From Leifsonia sp040686855 (GTDB lineage Bacteria; Actinomycetota; Actinomycetes; Actinomycetales; Microbacteriaceae): DNA of 64,000 bases. Below the pieces are notes generated by a model. The model had not been told where the DNA came from. It searched no databases and was given only the letters and a program-made list of their open reading frames with translations. Numbering within the stretch: position 1 is the first letter of the stretch; the number at the start of each line of letters is the position of its first letter. Below, one piece after another: positions 43,069-52,041 of the stretch. The stretch covers positions 930,001 through 994,000 of the forward strand of contig NZ_JBFBOG010000002.1 of NCBI RefSeq assembly GCF_040686855.1, read 5' to 3'. Position numbers and translations under genes: made by a program.

Positions 43069-45623
43069 TAGCCGTTGGAGCCCGGTGTCGGCGGGGCGGA
43101 GGCCGCCGCCGCGAGCGCGACGGTCACCTGCGTCCCCGGCTTGGCGGGTGCACCCGCGGCGGGATCCTGAGCCTGGACGATCGAGTTCGGATTGTTGCCG
43201 CCCTGGGCCTTCACCTTGAACCCGGCTGCGGTCAGCGCGGCCTGCGCGTCGGAGAACTTCTGCCCGACGACGTTCGGCACGGCGACGAGCGCGCCGTTGC
43301 TCGTGAAGAGCGTGATGGCCGTTCCCTTGGGCACCTGGGTCCCGGCGGCCGGGTCGGTCGAGGAGACCGTACCGGCCGGCGCGACCGAGTCCTGCGGACC
43401 GCCGTCGGCCGAGTCCAGGCCGAGCCCGGTGAGGATCGACTTCGCCTCGTCCGGCGTCTTGCCGGTGAGATCCGGCACGGCGACCTGGATGCCGCGCGTC
43501 AGCTTGCTCGGCGGCTCCGGGAAGTCGTCGCCGCCGTACTTGTCGACCGCTGCGCTCATCATGGTGCGCATGACCGAGACTCGGGCGCTCGCCGGCGAGG
43601 TGCCGTGCGTGGGATAGACCTTGCGGAAGTCGACGTGACCCTGGACGTTGCCCACCCAGTACGCGCCGGCGACCTTGGTCGTCGCCGCGACGAGCCAGAG
43701 CTGGTCGTTGTACTCCGTGGTACCGGTCTTGCCGAGCATGTCCTTGCCCGTCCGGTTCATGCCGGCAGCGGTGCCGCCCTGCAGCGGTCCCATCAGCGCC
43801 TTGGCCATTGTGTTCGCCACCGCCGGGTCGACGGACTGGGTGCAGGCGCTTGTCGGCGGCTTCACGTCCTTGCCGTTGGCGTCGATGATCTTGTCGATCG
43901 CGATCGGGGTGCAGGTCATGCCGTTGTTGGCGATGCCTGCGAACGCGGTCGCCATGGTCAGCGGCGCGATGTAGTTGGTGCCCAGCACCGCGGCCGGATT
44001 CGTGTCCAGCGGCTCACCCTTCGCCGTGTGCACACCGAACGCCTCGGCATCCTTCTTGATCTCGCACAGGTCGAGCTGGCTCGCCATGCTGATGAAGGCC
44101 GTGTTGATGGACAGCGTGGTCGCGCTCTGCGCGTTTCGGATGCCCGTCTCACCGGAGGAGTCGTTCTGCGGGGTGTAGGTGCCGCCCCAGCCGCCGGTGC
44201 ACGAGTCCTTGAAGGACCGGTAGGTGCGGATGTTCGCGTTCACCGGCTCGCTCAGCGAGTGTCCCTGCTTCAGCCACTCGGCGAGCGTGAAGACCTTGTA
44301 CGTCGATCCCACCTGGAAGCCGCCGGAACCGCCGTACTTCTGGTCGGTGGAGTAGTTGATCGAGGTGTACCGCGGGTCCGCGTTGAGAACGTCCGGATCC
44401 TGGCTGTACAGCTTGTTCTGCGCCATGTACAGCACGCGGCCCGTGCCGGGCTGCACACCGGTCAGCACGCCGCCGATGTCGGCGCGATCGTAGGTCGCCG
44501 GCACGTACGACTGGATCGTCTGCTCAGCAACCTGCTGAAGCTGCAGGTCGAGCGTCGTGTAGATCTTGTAGCCGCCGCGGTTCAGGTTGGACGCGCGGGT
44601 GTCCTCGTCGGCGCCGAAGGCGGGGTCGTTGAGGATGGTCTTCTGCACGTAGTCGCAGAAGTACGCCGAGCCGCCGGCGGTCTGGCAGCCGCGGACCGAC
44701 GGTGTGATCACCGGCTGGATGGGCGTCTTCAGGGCCTCGTCGTACTGCGACTTCGTCAGCTTCTTGTACTGGTACATCTTCTGAAGGATGTAGTCGCGGC
44801 GCTCTTTGTTCTTCGCGTACCCGTTGGCCGCGCCGTTGCTCTTCGACTCCGGGTCGTCGATCTTCAGGCTGGTCGGCTCGTTCACGATCGCGATCAGGCT
44901 GGCCGCCTGCGCCGGCGTCAGCGCCGCCGCGCTCGTGTTGTAGTAGTACTTCGCCGCCGCCTCGATGCCGTACACCGAGCCGCCGAACCCGGCGATGTTG
45001 AGGTACCCGACCAGGATCTGGTCCTTGGTGTACTTCTTCTCGACGCCGATCGCGTACTTCATCTCCTTGACCTTGCGGTCCGGGGACACGCCGGTGGAGT
45101 CGGTGACGCACTGCTGGTATTTGGTCTTCTGCTCCTTGGTCTTCACCGGGAGCGCTTCGCACTTCTGCAGCAGGACGTTCTTCACGTACTGCTGCGTGAT
45201 CGAGGAACCGCCCTGCACCCCGCCACCGCCGACGGTCGACAGCACACCGCGCACGGTTCCCTGGATGTCCACACCGCCGTGGCTGTAGAACCGCGGGTCC
45301 TCACCCGCGATCGCCGCATCCTTCGCCGCTTGGGAGATCTGGGCGAACGACACCGGGAGGCGGTTCTGGGAATAGAAGGTCGCCAGGGGCACGTCCTGGT
45401 CGCCGTTCTTCGCGTAGATGGTGGTCGGCTGGGCGAGCTGGTCGACGTTCAGGTACTCCGGAAGCCCCTCGAACACGCCGATCGAATTGTTCGCGGCCAT
45501 GCCCGTGACCGCGATCGCGGGGGTGACGGCGGCGGTGACCAGAAGACCGGCCACGACACTCATGCCGATGAAGGCACCGGCGGCACCGAGCACACCTCTA
45601 GCCTGTGGTTTTTGCGCAGACAT
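43068..45623 (-). CDS. Class A penicillin-binding protein with two PASTA domains
   Basis: 851 residues. One membrane anchor (about 15-40). The GT51 transglycosylase domain includes EDPRFYSHGGVD and GGSSITQQYVKN. The transpeptidase domain has S-x-x-K as STYK in GFQVGSTYKVF, SIN as SxN and KTGTT. Two C-terminal PASTA repeats begin VPDLTGKTPDEAK (about 700) and VPNVVGQKFSDAQ (about 770), followed by an Ala/Pro tail. The protein polymerises and cross-links peptidoglycan; PASTA repeats bind wall fragments or beta-lactams. The start at ATG 45623 gives MSAQKPQARG. Divergent from the small gene at 45675. Confidence 0.95.
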   Translation of the reverse strand: MSAQKPQARGVLGAAGAFIGMSVVAGLLVTAAVTPAIAVTGMAANNSIGVFEGLPEYLNVDQLAQPTTIYAKNGDQDVPLATFYSQNRLPVSFAQISQAAKDAAIAGEDPRFYSHGGVDIQGTVRGVLSTVGGGGVQGGSSITQQYVKNVLLQKCEALPVKTKEQKTKYQQCVTDSTGVSPDRKVKEMKYAIGVEKKYTKDQILVGYLNIAGFGGSVYGIEAAAKYYYNTSAAALTPAQAASLIAIVNEPTSLKIDDPESKSNGAANGYAKNKERRDYILQKMYQYKKLTKSQYDEALKTPIQPVITPSVRGCQTAGGSAYFCDYVQKTILNDPAFGADEDTRASNLNRGGYKIYTTLDLQLQQVAEQTIQSYVPATYDRADIGGVLTGVQPGTGRVLYMAQNKLYSQDPDVLNADPRYTSINYSTDQKYGGSGGFQVGSTYKVFTLAEWLKQGHSLSEPVNANIRTYRSFKDSCTGGWGGTYTPQNDSSGETGIRNAQSATTLSINTAFISMASQLDLCEIKKDAEAFGVHTAKGEPLDTNPAAVLGTNYIAPLTMATAFAGIANNGMTCTPIAIDKIIDANGKDVKPPTSACTQSVDPAVANTMAKALMGPLQGGTAAGMNRTGKDMLGKTGTTEYNDQLWLVAATTKVAGAYWVGNVQGHVDFRKVYPTHGTSPASARVSVMRTMMSAAVDKYGGDDFPEPPSKLTRGIQVAVPDLTGKTPDEAKSILTGLGLDSADGGPQDSVAPAGTVSSTDPAAGTQVPKGTAITLFTSNGALVAVPNVVGQKFSDAQAALTAAGFKVKAQGGNNPNSIVQAQDPAAGAPAKPGTQVTVALAAAASAPPTPGSNG

Positions 45624-45674
45624 AGGATCAGAGTAGGTGATCAACCTGTTAAAGACCCTCGACCTAGGAGCACG

Positions 45675-45842
45675 ATGACGCGCTGGGAGTACCTGACCAC
45701 GCCCCTGATGATCCACAACACCGCCGCCATCCTGAACAACTGGGGGTCGGAGGGATGGGAGCTCGTGCAGGTCGTGACCGGTCCCGAGGGCGGCCTGGTC
45801 GCCTACCTCAAGCGCCCCATGGCCGGCGAGGAGCAGGGCTGA
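45675..45842 (+). CDS. Small DUF4177-like protein
   Basis: 55 residues, WEYLTTPLMIHNTAAILNNW then GSEGWELVQVV, the short beta-alpha-beta pattern of DUF4177 proteins. GGAG lies at good spacing before ATG 45675. Its stop overlaps the RidA start (TGATG), so the two are coupled. It sits divergently from the PBP gene, a conserved actinobacterial neighbourhood as I recall it. Function unknown. Confidence 0.82.
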   Translation: MTRWEYLTTPLMIHNTAAILNNWGSEGWELVQVVTGPEGGLVAYLKRPMAGEEQG

Positions 45843-46312
45843 TGGCCGACGTCGAAGCGCGCCTCGCCGAGCTCGGGATCACGCTGCCCGAGGTCGTCCC
45901 GCCCGTCGCGGCGTACACGCCCGCCGTCCTCGACGGACACCACGTCTACACCTCGGGCCAGCTGCCGATGGTGTCAGGCGCCCTGCCCGCGACCGGCAAG
46001 GTCGGCGAAGGCAGCGGGCTCGTATCGGCCTCCGACGCCAAGGAGTACGCCGGCATCTGCGCGCTCAACGCGCTGGCCGCGGCAAAGAGCGTCCTCGGAT
46101 CGCTGGACCGCGTCCGCCGGGTCGTGAAGGTGGTTGGCTTCGTGGCGTCCGACCCCGCTTTCACCGGCCAGCCGGGCGTCATCAACGGCGCCTCCGAAGT
46201 GCTCGGCGAGATCTTCGGCGATGCCGGCGTGCACGCGCGGTCCGCCGTCGGGGTCGCGGTGCTTCCGCTGAACTCGCCGGTCGAGGTGGAGCTCATCCTC
46301 GCCGTCGACTGA
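45842..46312 (+). CDS. RidA/YjgF-family protein
   Basis: 156 residues of the Rid superfamily: YTSGQLPMVSGALPATGKVG near residues 36-55, INGASEVLGEIFGDAGVHAR and SAVGVAVLPLNSPVEVELIL at the C-terminus. The Arg of true RidA enamine deaminases appears in the HARSAVGV segment, so imine/enamine hydrolysis is possible, but this subgroup (YjgF-like, longer N-terminus) is not well characterised. Its start overlaps the DUF4177-like stop by one base. A shared hairpin terminator separates it from acs. Confidence 0.88.
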   Translation: MADVEARLAELGITLPEVVPPVAAYTPAVLDGHHVYTSGQLPMVSGALPATGKVGEGSGLVSASDAKEYAGICALNALAAAKSVLGSLDRVRRVVKVVGFVASDPAFTGQPGVINGASEVLGEIFGDAGVHARSAVGVAVLPLNSPVEVELILAVD

Positions 46313-46322
46313 CGACGGATGC

Positions 46323-46358
46323 ACGGAGGGGCGGTGCCGGCCGGCACCGCCCCTCCGT
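46323..46358. terminator. Bidirectional hairpin terminator
   Basis: ACGGAGGGGCGGTGCC-ggcc-GGCACCGCCCCTCCGT: a perfect 16-bp stem between the convergent RidA gene (stop 46312) and acs (stop at 46375). Confidence 0.88.
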
Positions 46359-46374
46359 CGTCTCCGGGGCAACC

Positions 46375-48324
<1,950 letters not shown>

Positions 48325-48442
48325 GGGGAGTCTTTTCGCTCCTTTGCGATGCGGTCGATACGGGTCGTGGCGCGACAATGCCTGACTCTACAACCTGCCG
48401 GGGAGGCGGCCCCAGGAGACTTGCGTTTGCATCGAATCTGCG

Positions 48443-48448
48443 TAAACT
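48443..48448 (+). promoter_or_regulatory. Candidate -10 element of the 6C RNA
   Basis: TAAACT with TTGCGT (48421-48426) 16 bp upstream; TAAATT at 48465-48470 is an alternative that would place the 5' end close to the first stem. Confidence 0.4.
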
Positions 48449-48469
48449 GGTCCCCGGCCGAATGTAAAT

Positions 48470-48556
48470 TCGTGCGTGCGGCGCAATCGATTCCCCCCAA
48501 TCCTGCGCCGCAGTGGCCGCACCTGTTCCCCCCAATAGGTGCGGCCCCCCTCGTTT
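48470..48556 (+). ncRNA. 6C RNA
   Basis: There are two adjacent stem-loops, each with six cytosines in the loop. Stem 1 is TGCGGCGCA (48477-48485) / TGCGCCGCA (48504-48512), with an inner GATT-CCCCCC-AATC. Stem 2 is GCCGCACCT (48516-48524) / AGGTGCGGC (48537-48545), enclosing gTT-CCCCCC-AAt. This is the defining feature of the actinobacterial 6C RNA class (related to B11 of Mycobacterium tuberculosis). A C-run plus TCGTTT ends the transcript. The C-loops probably base-pair with G-rich ribosome binding sites of target mRNAs. Confidence 0.88.
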
Positions 48557-48661
48557 AACCGGGTGTTCCACGAAGTCGTCCACAGCCGGTGCCTTCTTCG
48601 CGTTATCCACGGGATCGCGATCCGTGCTCATCTGAGCGCTCGCGGTTCCTAGCGTCGTCGT
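48557..48661. other. Intergenic stretch between 6C RNA and Tad locus
   Basis: No gene is seen. The region 48325-48661 overall holds the acs promoter area, the 6C RNA and, at 48650-48655, TAGCGT, a TANNNT -10 exactly 12 bp before ATG 48662, indicating a leaderless tadA-like gene. Confidence 0.5.
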
Positions 48662-49645
48662 ATGACTGCTGTAACTGCGACCCCCATCCCTTCCGACGAG
48701 CCCGGGCTCTGGCGGACCTTCGGGCGGCTCACGCCCTACCTCTTGAGACCCGGCGTCACCGACCTGTTCGTGACGGGCGCCGGCGAGCTGTGGTCGGACG
48801 GCCCTCCGCACGGCCTCCGGCGCGAGGAGGGATGGTGCGCCGACGCCGCGGAGGCCAGATCGCTCGCGGTGCGCCTGATCGGCGCGGGCGGTCGTCACAT
48901 CGACGAGGCGACGCCGTTCGTCGACGTCCGTCTGCGCGGGGGAGTGCGCGTCCATGCCGTCCTGCCGCCCGTCTCCACCGGCGGAGCGCTGCTCTCCATC
49001 CGCGTGCCGCCGCGCGTCCAGCCCACCCTCGACGAGCTCGTCGCGGCCGGTGGGATGCGTCCTCCCGACGGCGACCGGCTGCTGCGGGCGGTGCGTGCGC
49101 GGACCAACCTGCTGATCACCGGTGCAGGCGGCGCGGGCAAGACCACGCTGCTGGCCGCACTCCTCGCGACGGCGCCGCCGGACGAGCGGATCGTCGTGAT
49201 CGAAGACGTCGCGGAGCTCCGCATCCCCCACCCGCACGTCGTCGGCCTCGAGACCCGGCAGCCCAATCTGGAAGGCGCCGGCGGCGTCGACCTGCGACGG
49301 CTCGTCCGCGAAGCGCTCCGGATGCGACCCGACAGGCTCGTGCTGGGCGAGTGCCGCGGCGAGGAGGTGAGCGACATGCTCGGCGCCCTCAACACCGGGC
49401 ACGATGGAGGAGCGGGGACTCTGCACGCCAACTCGCTCGACGACGTCCCGGCCCGGCTGGAAGCGCTCGGCGCGCTCGCCGGTCTCGACCGCGCGCTCGC
49501 CCGGCAGGCGGTGAGCGCGATCGGTCTCGTGGTGCACCTCGAACGGGACGGCCCGGCGCGGCGAGTGAACGGATTCGGAAGGCTGCGGGCCGGCCCGGAT
49601 GGTCGGCTGACGATCGAGCGGATCGACCGCGGCGACAGGTCGTGA
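48662..49645 (+). CDS. TadA-like pilus assembly/secretion ATPase
   Basis: 327 residues, the short actinobacterial form of the VirB11/GspE-type CpaF/TadA ATPase. Walker A GAGGAGKTTLLAALL is near residue 160, the Asp box VVIEDVAELRIPHPHVV follows, Walker B is LRMRPDRLVLGECRG and the His box GGAGTLHANSLDDVPARLEA. It powers pilin polymerisation by the Tad (Flp) system on the inner face of the membrane. The start ATG 48662 is predicted leaderless. The stop overlaps the TadB-like gene as GTGA. Confidence 0.93.
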   Translation: MTAVTATPIPSDEPGLWRTFGRLTPYLLRPGVTDLFVTGAGELWSDGPPHGLRREEGWCADAAEARSLAVRLIGAGGRHIDEATPFVDVRLRGGVRVHAVLPPVSTGGALLSIRVPPRVQPTLDELVAAGGMRPPDGDRLLRAVRARTNLLITGAGGAGKTTLLAALLATAPPDERIVVIEDVAELRIPHPHVVGLETRQPNLEGAGGVDLRRLVREALRMRPDRLVLGECRGEEVSDMLGALNTGHDGGAGTLHANSLDDVPARLEALGALAGLDRALARQAVSAIGLVVHLERDGPARRVNGFGRLRAGPDGRLTIERIDRGDRS

Positions 49646-50562
49646 GCAGGCGGAGGCCGGGTGCGGCTGCGGACGCCGTCGCTGCCCTCACCGAATCGCT
49701 GGCGGTGCTGTTGGACGCGGGGCTCACTCCGCGTTCGGCCTGGGTCGCCGTGGCGTCTCACAGCGGAGACCCGATCGCGCGCCGGGTGGTGGACGCTCTG
49801 GCATCGCGAACGTCGTGCGCCCGGGCGGTGAACGATGTGGCGACGAGTGATGCGGCGGCGACCGACGACCTCCGGGCCGTCGCTGCCGCCTGGTCGGTCG
49901 CCGAGCGCGCGGGCTCGCCCCTGGGACCGACGCTGCGCTCGGTCGCCGAGACGGTGCGCGACGTCGCCGAAGCGGAACGCGAGGCCGAGGTCGCGCTCAG
50001 CGGCCCGCGTGCGACCGCGCGGCTGGTGGCATGGCTACCTGCCGCGGGGGCTCTGCTGTCGGTGGGGGTCGGGGCGGACATCCTGGGTGCGGCGACCACG
50101 ACCGTCGGCGCCGCGACCCTGGCGGCCGGCCTGGCGATCATGGTCGCCGGACGGTGGTGGATGCGCACGCTGCTTCGACGGAATCTCGCGCGCAGTCCCA
50201 TTCCGGGGATCGCCGAGGAGCTCGCTGCCGTATCGCTGGCGGGCGGGTCGTCCGCGTCGGCGGCGCTCGAGGCCGCGCACCGGGCTGCCCGGGAGTCGAA
50301 TCTCCCGGCGCTCGACGACGGCGCGGCCCGCAGGATCCTCGAGCTCGCCGCGTCGGCGGGTGCGCCCGCAGCCGAACTCCTCACCGCGGCCGCGCGTCAG
50401 CAGCGTCGAGTCGCGCGCGCCGAGGCGCGGCAGCGCGCCGCGACCCTTGGAGTTCGGCTCATGCTGCCGCTCGGTGTCTGCGTGCTGCCGAGCTTCCTGC
50501 TGCTCGCCGTGGCGCCGCTGGTGCTGTCCCTTCTCTCGTCCACAACCGCGGGCCTGAGATGA
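49642..50562 (+). CDS. TadB-like type II secretion F-domain membrane protein
   Basis: 306 residues. Helical cytoplasmic segments alternate with membrane helices (about 122-165 and the C-terminal 270-300, LGVCVLPSFLLLAVAPLVLS), the T2SSF layout. It serves as the membrane platform for the TadA ATPase. GTG 49642 overlaps the ATPase stop. Only one F-domain protein is encoded here, whereas many Tad loci carry both TadB and TadC, so this one may act as a homodimer platform or have a partner elsewhere. Confidence 0.88.
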   Translation: MSRRRPGAAADAVAALTESLAVLLDAGLTPRSAWVAVASHSGDPIARRVVDALASRTSCARAVNDVATSDAAATDDLRAVAAAWSVAERAGSPLGPTLRSVAETVRDVAEAEREAEVALSGPRATARLVAWLPAAGALLSVGVGADILGAATTTVGAATLAAGLAIMVAGRWWMRTLLRRNLARSPIPGIAEELAAVSLAGGSSASAALEAAHRAARESNLPALDDGAARRILELAASAGAPAAELLTAAARQQRRVARAEARQRAATLGVRLMLPLGVCVLPSFLLLAVAPLVLSLLSSTTAGLR

Positions 50563-50644
50563 GTTGTCCACAGATTCGGCGTTCTCGCTCCGAGCGCTGC
50601 GGGCGCCGCGAAGGATGGAACCACACGACGGGGAAGGAACCGAT

Positions 50645-50851
50645 ATGGAACACACGACGGCATGGTTGCGGCGCTCGGGACGGCGGATGGCGGCCCGGCT
50701 GCGGGGAGACCGAGGCGCCGCCACGGCCGAGTACGCCATCACGATCCTGGCGGCGGTGGGCTTCGCCGGGGTCCTCGTCGCCCTGCTGAAGGGCGACGAG
50801 GTGAAGGCGATCCTCTCCGATCTGGTGCACCGTGCGCTGGCCGGAGGGTGA
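50645..50851 (+). CDS. DUF4244 / Flp-like pilin
   Basis: 68 residues. A basic leader (RRSGRRMAARLRGDRG) precedes the processing-type sequence GAATAEYAITILAAVGFAGV, where Ala-Glu-Tyr matches the prepilin Glu+5 pattern and begins a hydrophobic helix. This is the short pilin of actinobacterial Tad loci. ATG 50645 is chosen because of GAAGGA eight bases before it. It overlaps the next start. Confidence 0.85.
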   Translation: MEHTTAWLRRSGRRMAARLRGDRGAATAEYAITILAAVGFAGVLVALLKGDEVKAILSDLVHRALAGG

Positions 50852-51167
50852 CCGTGGAAGCGTCAGCGCGGAGTTCGCGGTCGCGCTCCCAGCCGTGCTC
50901 GGGTGTCTCGCGCTCTGCGTCGGCGGCATCGCGGGCGCCGCGCAATATGCGGCGCTCGCCGGAAGTGCGGCCGTCGCCGCACGGCTGGCGGGCCGCGGGG
51001 ACGACCCCGGCGGTGCCGGAGCGCCTGCCGGGTCGACCGTCGGGATCGAACGGGAAGGAGGGCTCGTATGCGTCAGCTCGACAGCGTCGGGCGACACGAC
51101 TCTGAGCCGGCTCGGCATCCGGTTGAGTGCGCGGGCGTGCGCGCTCGACGAGAGCATCGCACCGTGA
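50832..51167 (+). CDS. TadE-like minor pilin
   Basis: 111 residues. The N-terminus GDRGSVSAEFAVALPAVLGC carries the TadE pattern (Glu five residues into the hydrophobic helix), followed by a small extracellular domain with a Cys pair (CVSS / CALD). GTG 50832 lies 20 nt inside the preceding pilin gene. Its stop overlaps the next gene's GTG. It is probably a minor pseudopilin for pilus initiation or retention. Confidence 0.82.
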   Translation: MRWPEGDRGSVSAEFAVALPAVLGCLALCVGGIAGAAQYAALAGSAAVAARLAGRGDDPGGAGAPAGSTVGIEREGGLVCVSSTASGDTTLSRLGIRLSARACALDESIAP

Positions 51168-51514
51168 AGCCCCCGTGGCGTGACGACGCGGGTTCTGGAT
51201 CCCTGCTCGGGTTGGGCATCGCGTGCGTCGTGGTGACGGTGGCAGGTGGGGGCATGACCGTGGTCGGTGCGAGTGCCGCCCAGGCGCGAGCTGCGGCTGC
51301 TGCCGATCTGGCGGCGCTCGCCGCGGCGGACGCCGCGGTCGGGCGGGTCGCCGGCGTTCCGTGCGATGCGGCCGGTCATGTGGCCGAGGCGAACGGCGCC
51401 ACGCTGGCGGCGTGCGAGCAGGAGGGGACGGTCGTCACCGTCACGACGGCCACCCCGTTCCTGGCGTGGCACGCCACGGCGTCGGCACGCGCCGGTCCGC
51501 GGGAGCCGCCGTGA
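51164..51514 (+). CDS. Rv3654c-family TadE-like protein
   Basis: 116 residues with an N-terminal membrane helix (SLLGLGIACVVVTVAGGGMT) and an Ala-rich second part (AAAAADLAALAAADA) typical of the flp-associated helicase/secretion-neighbourhood TadE-like family. GTG 51164 overlaps the stop of the preceding TadE gene. It is the last gene of the Tad set (ATPase, TadB, pilin, TadE, this). Confidence 0.82.
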   Translation: MKPPWRDDAGSGSLLGLGIACVVVTVAGGGMTVVGASAAQARAAAAADLAALAAADAAVGRVAGVPCDAAGHVAEANGATLAACEQEGTVVTVTTATPFLAWHATASARAGPREPP

Positions 51515-51523
51515 CGGTGCGGG

Positions 51524-51769
51524 TCAGTCGAAGACGGTCTCCAGATAGCGGTACGAGACGGCGGTCGGCTGGTGGCCTGCGCCGTCGTCCGAGGCGTACT
51601 CCAGCTCGGTGCCGGAGGCGCGGATATAGAGGTAGTGCTTCGAGCCCGCGGGAGCTGAGATCTCCAGGCGCGGCCGGGCGTCTCCGGAGTCCAGGAATCC
51701 GGTCGAGATGGTCTTGCCTTCGAGGGGGCCGTCGATCAGTTTGGCGGTGTACGTCATCGTCGTTGCCAT
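51524..51769 (-). CDS. Small conserved-looking hypothetical protein
   Basis: 81 residues (MATTMTYTAKLIDGPLEGKT onwards), beta-strand-rich with no signal peptide or membrane helix. It starts at ATG 51769, with GGAGG about 11 bases upstream; a second ATG four codons in is possible. It lies convergent to the Tad genes and divergent from topA. I do not recognise the family; the KLIDGPLEGKT opening recalls small cytosolic proteins described only as hypothetical. Confidence 0.68.
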   Translation of the reverse strand: MATTMTYTAKLIDGPLEGKTISTGFLDSGDARPRLEISAPAGSKHYLYIRASGTELEYASDDGAGHQPTAVSYRYLETVFD

Positions 51770-52041
51770 GCTGACATCATCCTCCGTGGGGCGGCCGTCG
51801 AAAAGGGGGTCACCCACCCCACGGCGGCTGTCCGGCGGGAGGCGGGGGACTGCGCCCAGGGCGAACGGCCCTGGCCTGATTAGGTGGATGAGCGGCGAAG
51901 GTGTGTATGGTTTGCCTGTCGGACGACGGATCACGCATGACGTGGACCGACGCCGCCGGGGGAGCGCGCCACACCGGTCCAGTCGTGGACGTCGCCGTCA
52001 GCTGTGGACGACACAGCGTGTGCATATTTAAGAGGAGTCAC

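Noticed and set aside
48486..48536. Hexacytosine runs as sequencing or assembly artefacts
   Set aside because: Both runs sit exactly in the loops of perfect stems, as in the 6C RNA class, so they are functional features.
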